A stretch of DNA of 64,000 nt from Acidimicrobiales bacterium (GCA_035316325.1 DATHJB010000118.1:1-64000); one strand, 5' to 3'. Counted from the first letter of the stretch, positions 47,383 to 58,174 are shown. Notes: generated by a model from the letters alone, not told the origin. Numbers and translations are program-made.

Positions 47383-48942
47383 ATGAGCGCACGAGTGAGA
47401 GTGGCGACGGACGAGGGCGGAGCGGTGGCGGTGAAGTCCGCCCGTACGACCGACGAGCGGACGGCGCTCCGTTACGAGGCCGAGCTCCTGCAGCGTTGTG
47501 GCCATCCCGGTGTCGTGGCGGTGGTGCGGCCGGACGACGTGGAGGAGCTGCTCGCGGCGGGTGAGCTGTGGCTGCGCTACGCCGGCGATCCGGTCGACCG
47601 CTGGCGGGGCGACCTGCGACAGACGGCCGGCCTGGCGGCGGCGATCGCGGCGACCGTGGGCGACCTGCACGACATGGACGTGGTCCACGGCCGTCTCGAC
47701 GGCAGCCACGTGCTGGTCGGTGCCGACGGACGCCCCCGGCTGTGCGGCTTCGCCCCACCGGGCGACCAGACGCCCGCCGACGACGTCCTGGCGCTGGGGC
47801 GCGTGGTCGCCGACCTGGTCGACCGCATCGCCCCGTCGGAGCCCCGCTGGCCGCTCTGGCGACGGGGCGACGTCGCCGACCGGCGGGCGCTCGACGACGT
47901 GGTGCGACGTGCGAACGACGAGGTGGCCGACCGTCGGCCCTCGGCCCGGACGATGGCCGCGGCGCTGTTGGCTGCGGTCCCCGGAGCGGCGCTGCCGACC
48001 TCGCCGCGAGCCGGCTCGGGGTTCACCCGGTCGCCAGGCGAGGCGACCGAGCGGCTGTCGGTGCCCCCGGCCGCCGACCCGGCGGAGGACCGCACGGAGC
48101 CGCTGGCACACCTCCTCGCCCTCCGCGCCGACGATCCGACCGAGCCGGTCGCGGCGGACGACGACGGCCACGGCGGCAGCAGTGGCTCGGATGCCGAGGC
48201 CGAGGCCGACGCCTTCGTGGCGGCGGCCGAGGCCGCGGAACGAGGCGGATTGCGCGGCCCCGGTGCGTTCGACGACCAGCGGTCGAGCGACGTCGACCCG
48301 CTGTTCGGCGACCAGCGGTCGGCCCAGGACGACGACGTGTTCGCCGACCGACCGTGGCCGGCGGTCCGTACCGACCGCCATCCGCCACGTCGTCCACCGT
48401 CGATGGAGCGACGTCCACCGACCCGGGAACGCTCCCTTCCGCGGGTCGTGCTGGCTACCGCCGTCGTCGGAGTGGGCGCGGTCGTCGCCGGGGCCCTGCT
48501 GCTGCAGGCAGGGCGCCCGGCGGCACGCGCCGCGTCCAGTGCAGCACCACCGACGAGCTGCCAGGCGGCGGCCGCGGCGGCCGACGCCGACCTGGTGGTC
48601 GCCGACATCGACGGTGACGGCTGCGACGACGGCGTCCGCATCGTCGACGGCGTGGTCCAGGTGGAGGACCAACGCTGGGCGGTCGCCGGTGCCGACGACT
48701 CGATCGCCATCGGCGATTGGGACTGCGACGGCCGGGCGACGCCTGCGGTCTACCAGCGGGCGACGGGCGACGTGTTCGTCTTCCCTGCCTGGGCCGACAG
48801 TTCCGGCCCGCTGGAGGTCGAGGCCGCGGCTTCGGTCCCCGGGGCCGACCAGATCGGTGCGTCGTCCGGCGACGAGCCCTGCCCCGAGCTCACCGTCGAG
48901 ATGCCGGGCGGCGAGCGGCGGACGGTCGAGGTGCCGAGATGA
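47383..48942 (+). CDS. membrane pseudokinase with outer repeat domain
   Basis: A 519-residue protein. The N-terminal 210 residues follow a Ser/Thr kinase: VAVKSA (Lys18), a helix-C EAELLQRCGHPGVV and LHDMDVVHGRLDGSHVLV. The HRD motif is HGR (102-104) and DFG is GFA (122-124), so catalysis is not expected. A long acidic, disordered linker (about 215-345) has repeats such as FDDQRSSDVDPLFGDQRS. One membrane helix (about 353-376) precedes an outer domain with DIDGDGCDDGV and IGDWDCDGRATP, which resemble calcium-binding FG-GAP-like blades. The ATG is at 47383 after an AT-rich 63-base gap. It overlaps the LysM gene by ATGA. Confidence 0.75.
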   Translation: MSARVRVATDEGGAVAVKSARTTDERTALRYEAELLQRCGHPGVVAVVRPDDVEELLAAGELWLRYAGDPVDRWRGDLRQTAGLAAAIAATVGDLHDMDVVHGRLDGSHVLVGADGRPRLCGFAPPGDQTPADDVLALGRVVADLVDRIAPSEPRWPLWRRGDVADRRALDDVVRRANDEVADRRPSARTMAAALLAAVPGAALPTSPRAGSGFTRSPGEATERLSVPPAADPAEDRTEPLAHLLALRADDPTEPVAADDDGHGGSSGSDAEAEADAFVAAAEAAERGGLRGPGAFDDQRSSDVDPLFGDQRSAQDDDVFADRPWPAVRTDRHPPRRPPSMERRPPTRERSLPRVVLATAVVGVGAVVAGALLLQAGRPAARAASSAAPPTSCQAAAAAADADLVVADIDGDGCDDGVRIVDGVVQVEDQRWAVAGADDSIAIGDWDCDGRATPAVYQRATGDVFVFPAWADSSGPLEVEAAASVPGADQIGASSGDEPCPELTVEMPGGERRTVEVPR

Positions 48943-49796
48943 GGCCCGGTCGCATCGTGGCGCCGGTGCTGCCGGCTGCCGGGCTGGTCCTGCTGGGTCG
49001 CACGGGAGGCGGCACCCTCGACGTCCCGCTGGGCTCGGCCGCTGCCGTCGCCGACTGGACGGCCACCACCGCGCCGGTCCCGCTGGCGATGGCGCTGGTC
49101 CGCCTCGCGGCCCAGTCCCTCTGCGGCTACCTGTTGCTGGCCACAGGGCTCCAGGCCCTCGCCGAAGCCCTCGGCTACCGCTGGCTGCACGCCCTGGCCA
49201 CTCGGGCCTTCCCCACGGTGCTCCGCCGGACCCTCGCCAGCGGCGCCGGGTTCGGCCTGGCCGCCGGATCCATCCTCTGGACCGGCGGCACCCCCGCCGG
49301 AGCCAGCATCCTGCCGGCCGTGAAGGTGCTCGCCGGGCACGAGGACCTGGCAGGCCAGTCGACGGCCACCATGGTGCTCCTCCCACCCGCGCCCTCCCAC
49401 GCCACCGCCACGATGACCCTGCTCGCACCGCCACCCGACACCACGACGCCGGGCACCGGCCCTCCGACGACGGCGGCTCCGGCCACCACGCCGAAGGCGA
49501 CGGCCACCATGCGGCTGCTCGAGCCCTTGCCGACGACGACCGCCCCGGCGTCGGGGCAGCCGTCGGTGCCGGTGGCGGGGGCGGACGACGACGAGATCTG
49601 GGTCGTCGAGTCGGGTGACTCGTTCTGGTCGATCGCCGAGGACATGGTCGGCGACGGTGCGGCGCTCGACGCCTACTGGCACCAGCTGATCGCCGCCAAC
49701 CGCGTGCGGCTCGCCGTCCCCGACCAGCCCGACCTGCTGTTCCCCGGCCAGGTGCTGACGCTGCCTAAGCCGGCGACCTCCGGATCGGGGGTGTGA
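48939..49796 (+). CDS. LysM-domain membrane protein
   Basis: A 285-residue protein with about three N-terminal membrane segments (to about residue 125), a Thr/Pro-rich linker and a C-terminal LysM domain (about 219-278: WVVESGDSFWSIAEDMVGDG, then LIAANR and LLFPGQVLTLP). The linker has three copies of a TATMxLLxPxP unit (TATMVLLPPAP, TATMTLLAPPP, TATMRLLEPLP). LysM binds peptidoglycan, so this would tether the membrane to the wall. It overlaps the pseudokinase gene by ATGA, which suggests a joint function, and runs 32 bases into the convergent carboxyltransferase gene. Confidence 0.8.
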   Translation: MRPGRIVAPVLPAAGLVLLGRTGGGTLDVPLGSAAAVADWTATTAPVPLAMALVRLAAQSLCGYLLLATGLQALAEALGYRWLHALATRAFPTVLRRTLASGAGFGLAAGSILWTGGTPAGASILPAVKVLAGHEDLAGQSTATMVLLPPAPSHATATMTLLAPPPDTTTPGTGPPTTAAPATTPKATATMRLLEPLPTTTAPASGQPSVPVAGADDDEIWVVESGDSFWSIAEDMVGDGAALDAYWHQLIAANRVRLAVPDQPDLLFPGQVLTLPKPATSGSGV

Positions 49797-51192
49797 CGTG
49801 GAGCCAACGATCCGTCGCCGCCGCGAAGCGACGCTCCCGATCGCCCACCACGGCGGTGTCGAGGGCCGCGGCCACCGCGGCGTCGAGGGCGTCCTGGCCG
49901 TCGCCGATCACGTCGTCGACGATGCCGAGCTCCTTCAGGTCACGGGCAGTCAGCTTGAGGCGCTCGGCCACCTCGGGAGCCTTGGCCGCGTCCCGTTCGA
50001 GGATGGCAGCGGCGCCCTCGGGCCCGATCACCGAGAACACGGCGTGCTCGGAGATCAGCAGCCGGTCACCGCAGCTCAGCGCCAACGCTCCCCCGCTGCC
50101 GCCCTCCCCGACGCACACCGAGACGATCGGGGTCGGGCAGGCGGCCATGGCGGCGAAGGTGCGGGCGATCTCCAACCCGATCCCGTTCAGCTCGGCCTCG
50201 GGCGACGGGTCGGCACCGGGGGTGTCGACCAGCGTCACCACGGGCAACCCGACCCGCCCGGCGAAGGCGAACGCCCGCTGGGCCAGCCGGTAGCCCTCGG
50301 GGGTCGGCCGACCGTCGGCGTGGTAGCGGTCGGTGGCGACCACGACGCAGCGCCGACCGGCGACGACGCCCAGCCCCGCCCGCACCGTCCGATCGCCGCT
50401 GTTGAGCTCCAGCCACGACGAGCACAGACGCGCCGCCCGGTCGATCCCCGTCGGGCGCCCGACGGCCCGGGCCCGCAGCACCTCACCCCAGGCGCCGTCC
50501 ACACCCGGATCGTCGACGGCCGGCAGCGGACGCGTCGGCAGGCCCTGCTCGCGCAGGCCCAGCGCCACCTCCACCCACGCCGCCTCCTCGCCCGGCTGCA
50601 CCAGCTCGTCGAGCAGTCCGATGTCGTAGAGCGACTGCGCCGAATGCGACCCCGCCGGCAGGCTCGTGCCCAGCGCCTCCTCGGCCACCCGGGGCCCGGC
50701 GAAGCCGATCGTGGCCGTCGGGTGGGCAGCCCGCAGGTCGACCAGCGAGGCGTACGAGACGAAGACGCCGCCGGTCGTCGGCGAGCCGTAGACCCCGAGG
50801 GACAGCAGCCCACCGGCCGAGTGCCGCTGCGCCGCCGCCGCCGTGCGCCCGAGCTGGGCCAGGGCGACCATGCCCTCCTGCACGCGGGCGCCGCCGGTGC
50901 GGGTGAACACCACCATGGGGAGCCGACGGTCGACCGCCCGGTCGTAGGCCCGCACCACCTTCTCCCCCGCGGCCGCTCCGATGGTCCCGCCGTGGACGTC
51001 GAAGCGGCTCTCGACGAACGCGTAGTGCTCGGTGCAGCCGGTCCTGACCGACTCGCCGTCGAGGTCGGCAAGGCGCGCCGCATAGCCGGGGAAGCCGAGC
51101 GGATCACCGGCGGTGAGGCCCGCATCCCATTCTTCGACCAGGGGGTGGAACGGCACGGGCGGAGAGTCTCGCGTCCGCGACCCCGCGCACAC
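49765..51192 (-). CDS. acyl-CoA carboxylase carboxyltransferase, fused beta-alpha subunits
   Basis: A 475-residue carboxyltransferase combining AccD-like and AccA-like halves. The first has TEHYAFVESRFDVHGGTIG, FTRTGGARVQEGMVAL and GVYGSPTTGGVFVSYASL. The second has GVVAGRRCVVVATDRY, GLPVVTLVDTPGADPSPEAE, VSVCVGEGGSGGALAL and VFSVIGPEGAAAILERD. It lacks the N-terminal zinc finger of AccD. GTG 51192 follows GGGGAGGG closely; a TTG lies one codon upstream and GTG 51156 is later. It carries no biotin domain, so it must use a biotin carrier encoded elsewhere. The substrate (acetyl- or propionyl-CoA) is uncertain. Confidence 0.87.
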   Translation of the reverse strand: MCAGSRTRDSPPVPFHPLVEEWDAGLTAGDPLGFPGYAARLADLDGESVRTGCTEHYAFVESRFDVHGGTIGAAAGEKVVRAYDRAVDRRLPMVVFTRTGGARVQEGMVALAQLGRTAAAAQRHSAGGLLSLGVYGSPTTGGVFVSYASLVDLRAAHPTATIGFAGPRVAEEALGTSLPAGSHSAQSLYDIGLLDELVQPGEEAAWVEVALGLREQGLPTRPLPAVDDPGVDGAWGEVLRARAVGRPTGIDRAARLCSSWLELNSGDRTVRAGLGVVAGRRCVVVATDRYHADGRPTPEGYRLAQRAFAFAGRVGLPVVTLVDTPGADPSPEAELNGIGLEIARTFAAMAACPTPIVSVCVGEGGSGGALALSCGDRLLISEHAVFSVIGPEGAAAILERDAAKAPEVAERLKLTARDLKELGIVDDVIGDGQDALDAAVAAALDTAVVGDRERRFAAATDRWLHVTPPIRRSPA

Positions 51193-51222
51193 CAAGACCC
51201 TCCCCGGCCTGGGCCGGAGCGC

Positions 51223-52347
51223 CTAACGGAGGCGCAGAGCCACTTCGTTGGCGAGCAAGCGTCCCTGGACCGTGAGCACCAGCCGCCCGCCGTCGTCAGG
51301 TACGTGACCGGCGCTCCCACCGGCCACCTCGACCAACCCGTCGAGCTCGTCGACGGGCAGCGCGCTCGCCGGCACCCCGGCTCGGGTGCGTACCGCCAGC
51401 TGCAACGCCTCCAGGCGACGGCCGTCGGCGTCGAGGCTCTCGTCCCCCGCCACCGGCGACACGTCGCGTCCGACGGCGTCGATGTAGCGCTCGGGGGTCC
51501 GCACGTTCCAGAACCGCCGGCCGGCCCGATGGGAGTGCCCCGCGCAGCCGACCGCCTGGTAGTCGCCCATCGACCAGTACAGCCGGTTGTGGCGGCACTC
51601 GTGCCCGGGTCGGGCCCAGTTGGAGATCTCGTACCAGGCCAGGCCCGCGCCCTCGAGGGCGTCGCACGCGGCGAGGTACTTGTCGGCCTGGTCGTCGTCG
51701 TCCGGGTGCCGGGCGACGTCGTCGGCCAGCGCCGTCCCGGGCTCGACCGTGAGCGCGTAGGCCGAGACGTGGGGCGGTTCCAGCTCGAGCGCCGCGTCCA
51801 GCGTGCGCCGCCAGTCGTCCAGCGTCTCGCCGGCCCCGCCGTAGATCAGGTCGAGGTTGAACGTCGGGATGCCGGCCGAGCGCAGGAGCTCCACGGATCG
51901 GCGGACGTTGTCCGGATCGTGCGTGCGACCCAGGCTGGCCAGCACGGACGGCACCATCGACTGGACACCGAGGCTCATGCGGGTGACACCGCCGCTGGCG
52001 AACACGTCGGCCAGCTCCGGGGTGACCGTGTCGGGGTTCGCCTCCACGGTGACCTCGCAGTTGGCCGAGCGCGGGATCAGGTCGAGGACCTCGACCAGCT
52101 CAGCCGGTGGCATCAACGACGGCGTGCCTCCCCCGACGAAGACGGAGGTGGCCGGAGGCATCCCTCCGGCCACCAACCGCTCGATGTCGGTGCGGCACGC
52201 AGCCAGGTAGTCCTTCTGGAGGTGGTGGCGATCGGTCCACGTGGCGAAAGCGCAGTAGTCGCAACGGGTCGTGCAGAACGGCACGTGCAGGTAGACACCG
52301 AACTGCTCGCCCCGCCCGGCGTGCTGGCCAAGGGGGACCGACACCAC
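51223..52347 (-). CDS. hemW: radical SAM haem chaperone HemW
   Basis: A 374-residue HemW (formerly called coproporphyrinogen III oxidase-like). The start of the domain has FGVYLHVPFCTTRCDYCAFA with the CxxxCxxC cluster motif and the HemW-type Phe after the last Cys. VFVGGGTPSLMP, VTVEANPDT, RMSLGVQSM and FNLDLIYGGAGET follow. The C-terminal HemN domain has YEISNWARPGHECRHNRLYW. GTG 52347 lies two bases after the bldD stop; GTG 52344 is the alternative. No ribosome site is obvious, so it is probably coupled to bldD. Confidence 0.92.
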   Translation of the reverse strand: MVSVPLGQHAGRGEQFGVYLHVPFCTTRCDYCAFATWTDRHHLQKDYLAACRTDIERLVAGGMPPATSVFVGGGTPSLMPPAELVEVLDLIPRSANCEVTVEANPDTVTPELADVFASGGVTRMSLGVQSMVPSVLASLGRTHDPDNVRRSVELLRSAGIPTFNLDLIYGGAGETLDDWRRTLDAALELEPPHVSAYALTVEPGTALADDVARHPDDDDQADKYLAACDALEGAGLAWYEISNWARPGHECRHNRLYWSMGDYQAVGCAGHSHRAGRRFWNVRTPERYIDAVGRDVSPVAGDESLDADGRRLEALQLAVRTRAGVPASALPVDELDGLVEVAGGSAGHVPDDGGRLVLTVQGRLLANEVALRLR

Positions 52348-52348
52348 C

Positions 52349-52894
52349 TCAGCGGACGAGGCTGAGCCCGAGGCTGTTGAGACGCGCCGGCACCTGATCC
52401 GGATGACAGTCCAGGATGCACGCGATGGCACGAAGGTCGTCGCGACGGATCGTCAGCATCCGCCCGTTGTAGTCCCCTCGCTGCACCTGGATCATCCGCA
52501 GGTACCGGGCGATCATCTCGCCCTCCTGCCCCCGCACCTGCTCCACAGCCGTGAGGTCGATCGTCACGGGACGATCGTCACGACGTGCACCACGTGCCCG
52601 CTCCGTCAGGTCGACGACCTGCTCGTCGGCTCGGCCGACACCGAAGTCGTCGTCGGCGGGGAGCATCTGGTCGACCGGCACCTGGTAGAAGCGAGCCAGG
52701 CGCTGCAACCTCGGGACCGAGATCGCACGCTCACCTCGCTCGTATGCACCCAGCACAGATGCCTTGAATTCGTGCTCCGACGCCGCTTCGACTTCCTGAA
52801 GCGACAGGTGCTTCTGACGTCGAATCGCACGGAGCCGGGCACCAACCCGTACGGCATAGCCTGTCTCGCGCTCGGCTTCGAGCTCGTTGTCCAT
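52349..52894 (-). CDS. bldD: BldD-type transcription regulator with c-di-GMP binding motif
   Basis: A 181-residue protein that lines up along its length with Streptomyces BldD, the c-di-GMP-controlled master repressor of development. The N-terminal XRE-type helix-turn-helix has GARLRAIRRQKHLSLQEVE, LGAYERGERAISVPRLQRLA and FYQVPVDQMLP. The C-terminal domain has the RxD-X8-RxxD ligand motif intact: Arg139, Asp141, Arg150 and Asp153 in QRGDYNGRMLTIRRDD. ATG 52894 follows AGGAGGAA by six bases. A candidate promoter lies 85 bases upstream. The family match is strong; the regulon in this organism is unknown. Confidence 0.88.
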   Translation of the reverse strand: MDNELEAERETGYAVRVGARLRAIRRQKHLSLQEVEAASEHEFKASVLGAYERGERAISVPRLQRLARFYQVPVDQMLPADDDFGVGRADEQVVDLTERARGARRDDRPVTIDLTAVEQVRGQEGEMIARYLRMIQVQRGDYNGRMLTIRRDDLRAIACILDCHPDQVPARLNSLGLSLVR

Positions 52895-52978
52895 CCTGTT
52901 CCTCCTGGCCACCTCGGCGGGAATTTCAAGCGGTGGCCTACGCCCGCCCACCCAGGAACGCGCGGTGGGACGTTGCCT

Positions 52979-53007
52979 ACTCTACGCACTGACCATAGGT
53001 CGAACAA
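52979..53007 (-). promoter_or_regulatory. candidate promoter of bldD
   Basis: Read leftward, TTGTTC (53002-53007) and TAGAGT (52979-52984) are 17 bases apart, a plausible sigma-70 pair just after the rsmE stop. It would give a leader of about 80 bases before bldD. Chosen by eye. Confidence 0.4.
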
Positions 53008-53739
53008 TCACGTCCCGTGCGGGCCTTTGACCTGGGCCGCAATAGAGGGTTCGACGATGTGGCTACGGATTGCGACGAGCAACGCACCTGCTGTGATAGC
53101 CGCAGTCTCGGAGCGTAAGGTGTGCGCGCCCAGCCGGACGAGAGGGAGTCCAAACCCCCGCTCCGAGGGTCCCCAGCCCCCTTCGGGACCGACCAGAACG
53201 GTCCGCACGGATAGTGAGGGCGCTTCGCCGGTCGCTTCGGCCATCGTCGCCCCCGGAAGCTGCGCCACCGTAGCGAAGTCCGTGAGCTCGCCCACATCCG
53301 GCAGGAACGTCCGTCGGCACTGCATCGCCGCCTGACGGGCGATGGCCCGGAACCGCTCGACCTGGCGCGCCGCCTTGGACGGGTCCCAGCGTGCCACGGA
53401 GCGCTCGGCCTCGAACGGCACCACGCGGTCGACGCCGAGCTCGGTCAGCTTCTGCACCACCAGCTCCGGACGGTCGCCCTTCACCACGGCGAAGGCCACC
53501 GTGACGGGTGGGTCGGGGCGCTCGTCGACGACGACGTCCCCCATCGGCTCCAAGGCCGCGCCGGCCGTCAGCCGGCACGGCCGCCAGCGCCCGGCGCCGT
53601 CGCCCGCCGTCACGTCGCTGCCCGGCCCGAAGCGCAACACCCGCTGGAGGTGCCGCTGGTCGTCGCCCCCCAGCTGCGGCGACGCCAGGTCGTCGACGAA
53701 CACGTGCGCCTTCGCGGAGCTGGGAGTGAAGTCGGGCAT
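53008..53739 (-). CDS. rsmE: 16S rRNA (uracil-1498-N3)-methyltransferase RsmE
   Basis: A 243-residue SPOUT methyltransferase. The N-terminal PUA-like part has AHVFVDDL and DQRHLQRVLRFGPGSDV. The knotted domain has ELVVQKLTELGVDRVVPFEAERSV (first part quoted), LVGPEGGWGPSERG and LGAHTLRSETAAI, the SAM-binding signatures. ATG 53739 lies 22 bases after dnaJ. The dnaJ-rsmE order is typical. It is followed by bldD after 113 bases. Confidence 0.94.
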   Translation of the reverse strand: MPDFTPSSAKAHVFVDDLASPQLGGDDQRHLQRVLRFGPGSDVTAGDGAGRWRPCRLTAGAALEPMGDVVVDERPDPPVTVAFAVVKGDRPELVVQKLTELGVDRVVPFEAERSVARWDPSKAARQVERFRAIARQAAMQCRRTFLPDVGELTDFATVAQLPGATMAEATGEAPSLSVRTVLVGPEGGWGPSERGFGLPLVRLGAHTLRSETAAITAGALLVAIRSHIVEPSIAAQVKGPHGT

Positions 53740-53761
53740 CCGACCGGTCGACCGGACGGGG

Positions 53762-54874
53762 CTACTTGAACGCCGAGCGGAGACGGGACATCAACCCCGC
53801 CGGCGGTGGCGCCACGTCGTCGCCCCGCAGCTCGGCCAGCTGCCGGATCAGGTCTTCCTCTTCCTCGTCCAGCTCGGTCGGCACCTCGACGACCACCGTG
53901 ACCAGCAGGTCGCCCCGGGCCCGGCGGTCGAGGTGCGGCACGCCCTTGCCCCGCAGGCGGAAGACCGTGCCCGACGCCGTGCCCCGGGGCACCTCCAGCT
54001 CGGTGGTCCCGTCGAGCGTGTCGAAGTCGAGCGTGGTGCCCAGCGCCGCCTGGGTGTAGGGCACCTCCACCTCCGACACGAGGTCGACGCCGTCGCGCTG
54101 GATGTACTCGTGCGGCCGGATCCGCAGGTGGACGTAGAGGTCGCCGGGGGCGCCACCCCGGGGCCCGGCGGCGCCACGACCCGACAGCCGCAGCGTCGAG
54201 CCCGTGTCGACGCCCGCGGGGATGTCGACCGTGTAGGTGCGCTCGTCGAGGTTGCGGCCCTCGCCCCGGCACTCCGAGCACGGCGAGGCGATCACCTCGC
54301 CGGAGCCGCTGCAGCGGGGGCAGGGCGACGTGGTGACCATCTGGCCGATGAACGACTGGCGGACGCGCTGCACCTGGCCCGTGCCCCGGCAGTCGACGCA
54401 GGTGACGGCCTTGGTGCCCTCGGCGGCGCCGGTGGCTCCACAGGCGTCGCACGGCACGGCCGTCTGCACGACGACGCTGTGCTTGCAGCCGAACACCGCG
54501 TCCTCGAAGTCGAGGTCGACCACCACCTCGATGTCGGCGCCGCGGGGAGGCCCGGACGGACCGCGACCCCGGCCGCCGAACGGGCTGCCGCCGAAGAACG
54601 CCTCGAAGATGTCGTTGAAGCTGCCGCCCATGAAGTCGCCCACGTTCGGGCCGTTGACCCCTTCGGGGCCGAGCTGGTCGTAGCGGCGGCGCTTCTCGGG
54701 GTCGGACAGCACCTCGTAGGCGAGTGAGATCTCCTTGAACCGTGCCTCTGCCTCGGGGTCGTCGGGCCGCGTGTCGGGGTGCAGCTGCCGGGCGAGCTTG
54801 CGGTAGGCCCGTTTGATCTCGTCCGGCGAGGCGCTGCGGCCCACACCGAGCAACTCGTAGTAGTCAGTCGCCAC
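53762..54874 (-). CDS. dnaJ: chaperone DnaJ
   Basis: A 370-residue type A J-protein, co-chaperone of DnaK. The J-domain has the HPD motif (32-34, [10 protein letters not shown]) and [19 protein letters not shown] Gly/Phe-rich part follows. Four zinc-finger repeats are intact: [24 protein letters not shown] and CSECRGEG. The C-terminal substrate domains have [17 protein letters not shown] and [14 protein letters not shown]. The start is GTG 54874, 11 bases after hrcA, in a heat-shock operon presumably controlled by HrcA. Confidence 0.95.
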   Translation of the reverse strand: MATDYYELLGVGRSASPDEIKRAYRKLARQLHPDTRPDDPEAEARFKEISLAYEVLSDPEKRRRYDQLGPEGVNGPNVGDFMGGSFNDIFEAFFGGSPFGGRGRGPSGPPRGADIEVVVDLDFEDAVFGCKHSVVVQTAVPCDACGATGAAEGTKAVTCVDCRGTGQVQRVRQSFIGQMVTTSPCPRCSGSGEVIASPCSECRGEGRNLDERTYTVDIPAGVDTGSTLRLSGRGAAGPRGGAPGDLYVHLRIRPHEYIQRDGVDLVSEVEVPYTQAALGTTLDFDTLDGTTELEVPRGTASGTVFRLRGKGVPHLDRRARGDLLVTVVVEVPTELDEEEEDLIRQLAELRGDDVAPPPAGLMSRLRSAFK

Positions 54875-54885
54875 AGCTCTCTTCT

Positions 54886-55890
54886 CTAACCCTCGGCCAA
54901 TCGGTCGGACAACCGGTCACTGACGACCGCAACGGCGGCCAGCGCCTGCGGGTAGTTCATCCTCGTCGGTCCGAGGACCCCGATGGTGCCCAAGCGCTCA
55001 CCTTCGATCTCGTACGGCGCCACCACGAGGGCGCACTCCGCCAGGGGCGCGACCCCCGTCTCGGACCCGATGGCGACGTGGAGGCCCCGATCGAGCACGT
55101 CGCGCAGCAGCGTCACCACCACGTACTGCTGCTCGAGGATGCCCAGGACCGACCGCACCGTCTCGATGGCGTCGAACGCCTGTGCGACCCGGGCGGCGCC
55201 ACCGACGTAGACGTGGTCGATCTCCGTGCGCCGCTCCTGGCCCGAGAGCGCCTCGAGCGTGCGGTCGACCAGCTGGTCGGTGGCCTCGTCGCCGGTCGCC
55301 GGTACAGCCGGGATCAACGACCGAGGCGCGTGTTGCAGCTGCGATGCCAGGTGCGCGGTGGCGGCACCGAGCCGCTCGTCGCCCACGCCCCCGGGCAGCT
55401 CCACGGCGTGCTTCTCGATCGTGCCGTCGCTGAGCACCAGCACGACCAGCGCCGCCGACCCGGTCAGGCCCACCAGCTGCACGGAGCGGATGGTCGCCTC
55501 GACGGACGACGGCGACACCACCACGCTCGCCAGGTCGGTGAGGTTCGACAGCAACCGCCCGGTCGCCACCAGCATCTGCTCCATCTCGCCGTGGGCCCGC
55601 TGGAAGAAGGCCTTGACCTGCTCGGCGGAGGCGCCGGGCAGGCGGACGGGGCTGCGCAGGTGGTCGACGAAGAACCGGTAGCCCTTCTCGGTGGGCACCC
55701 GTCCGGCCGACGTGTGGGGCTGCAGCAGGTAGCCGTCGGCCTCGAGCTGCGCCATCTCGTTGCGGATCGTGGCGGACGACACGTCGACCCCGGGAGCGGA
55801 CGCGACGTGACCCGAGCCGACGGGTTGCGCCGTCTCGATGTACTCCTCCACCACGGCCCGGAGGATCGCGGCCTTGCGGTCGTCGAGCAT
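54886..55890 (-). CDS. hrcA: heat-inducible transcription repressor HrcA
   Basis: A 334-residue repressor of the CIRCE regulon. The N-terminal winged helix has [20 protein letters not shown], then [20 protein letters not shown] and [18 protein letters not shown]. The GAF-like core and dimer region follow, ending with [20 protein letters not shown] and [22 protein letters not shown] 55890 is the family start and lies directly after a CIRCE-like element; no ribosome site fits, so the mRNA may be leaderless. TAGACT inside the operator could be its -10 box. Confidence 0.94.
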   Translation of the reverse strand: MLDDRKAAILRAVVEEYIETAQPVGSGHVASAPGVDVSSATIRNEMAQLEADGYLLQPHTSAGRVPTEKGYRFFVDHLRSPVRLPGASAEQVKAFFQRAHGEMEQMLVATGRLLSNLTDLASVVVSPSSVEATIRSVQLVGLTGSAALVVLVLSDGTIEKHAVELPGGVGDERLGAATAHLASQLQHAPRSLIPAVPATGDEATDQLVDRTLEALSGQERRTEIDHVYVGGAARVAQAFDAIETVRSVLGILEQQYVVVTLLRDVLDRGLHVAIGSETGVAPLAECALVVAPYEIEGERLGTIGVLGPTRMNYPQALAAVAVVSDRLSDRLAEG

Positions 55891-55917
55891 CTGGCAGTCG
55901 AGTCTACCGAGTGCCAA
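55891..55917 (-). promoter_or_regulatory. CIRCE operator abutting the hrcA start
   Basis: Read leftward: TTGGCACTC, nine bases (GGTAGACTC), GACTGCCAG, then the ATG of hrcA. The left arm is a classical actinobacterial CIRCE arm; the right arm keeps seven of nine positions. The position directly before hrcA-dnaJ supports autorepression by HrcA. Confidence 0.75.
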
Positions 55918-55949
55918 CTCGCTGGTAGAGGCCGGGAGCGCCTGCTCGC

Positions 55950-57734
<1,785 letters not shown>

Positions 57735-57863
57735 GGGGCCGATCGGATGGGGGCGTGAGCCGGGTTGGTCAAGGTTAGGTGTGACAGTGAGCCGGACGCA
57801 CAGCTAGCCTGTCCCGGCCGTAACCAGGCCAATTTCCGCTATCGCCAGGAGCAAAGGGTCAGC

Positions 57864-58130
57864 GTGGCCAACATCAAGAGCCAGATCAAGCGCAACAAGC
57901 AGAACGAGAAGCGCCAAGAGCGCAACAAGGCCGTCCGCTCCGAGCTGAAGACCCGCGTCCGCGTCGCCGTCGACGCCGCCGAGGCGGGAGCCGACGACAC
58001 CGCCGACAAGGTGCGCGCCGCGGTCAAGCGGATCGACACCGCGGCTGCCAAGGGCGTGATCCACAAGAACCAGGCCGCCCGCCGCAAGTCCCGCCTGATC
58101 GCCACCGTCAGCCGCGCAACGACCGACTGA
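57864..58130 (+). CDS. rpsT: 30S ribosomal protein S20
   Basis: An 88-residue, very basic S20. MANIKSQIKRNKQNEKRQER at the start, RSELKTRVRVAV in the middle and KGVIHKNQAARRKSRLIA at the end are all typical. GTG 57864 is preceded by AGGAGCAAAGGG. It is transcribed alone, divergent from lepA and convergent with holA, with a GC-rich hairpin between. Confidence 0.96.
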   Translation: MANIKSQIKRNKQNEKRQERNKAVRSELKTRVRVAVDAAEAGADDTADKVRAAVKRIDTAAAKGVIHKNQAARRKSRLIATVSRATTD

Positions 58131-58152
58131 CGCGTCGCCCTTCGCCCCGACC

Positions 58153-58174
58153 CCCGGCCCGAACGACGGCCGGG
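58153..58174. terminator. GC hairpin between rpsT and holA
   Basis: CCCGGCC (58153-58159) and GGCCGGG (58168-58174) form a seven-pair stem with an eight-base loop between the convergent ends of rpsT and holA. No T-run is present. A bidirectional terminator is the likely role. Confidence 0.45.
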
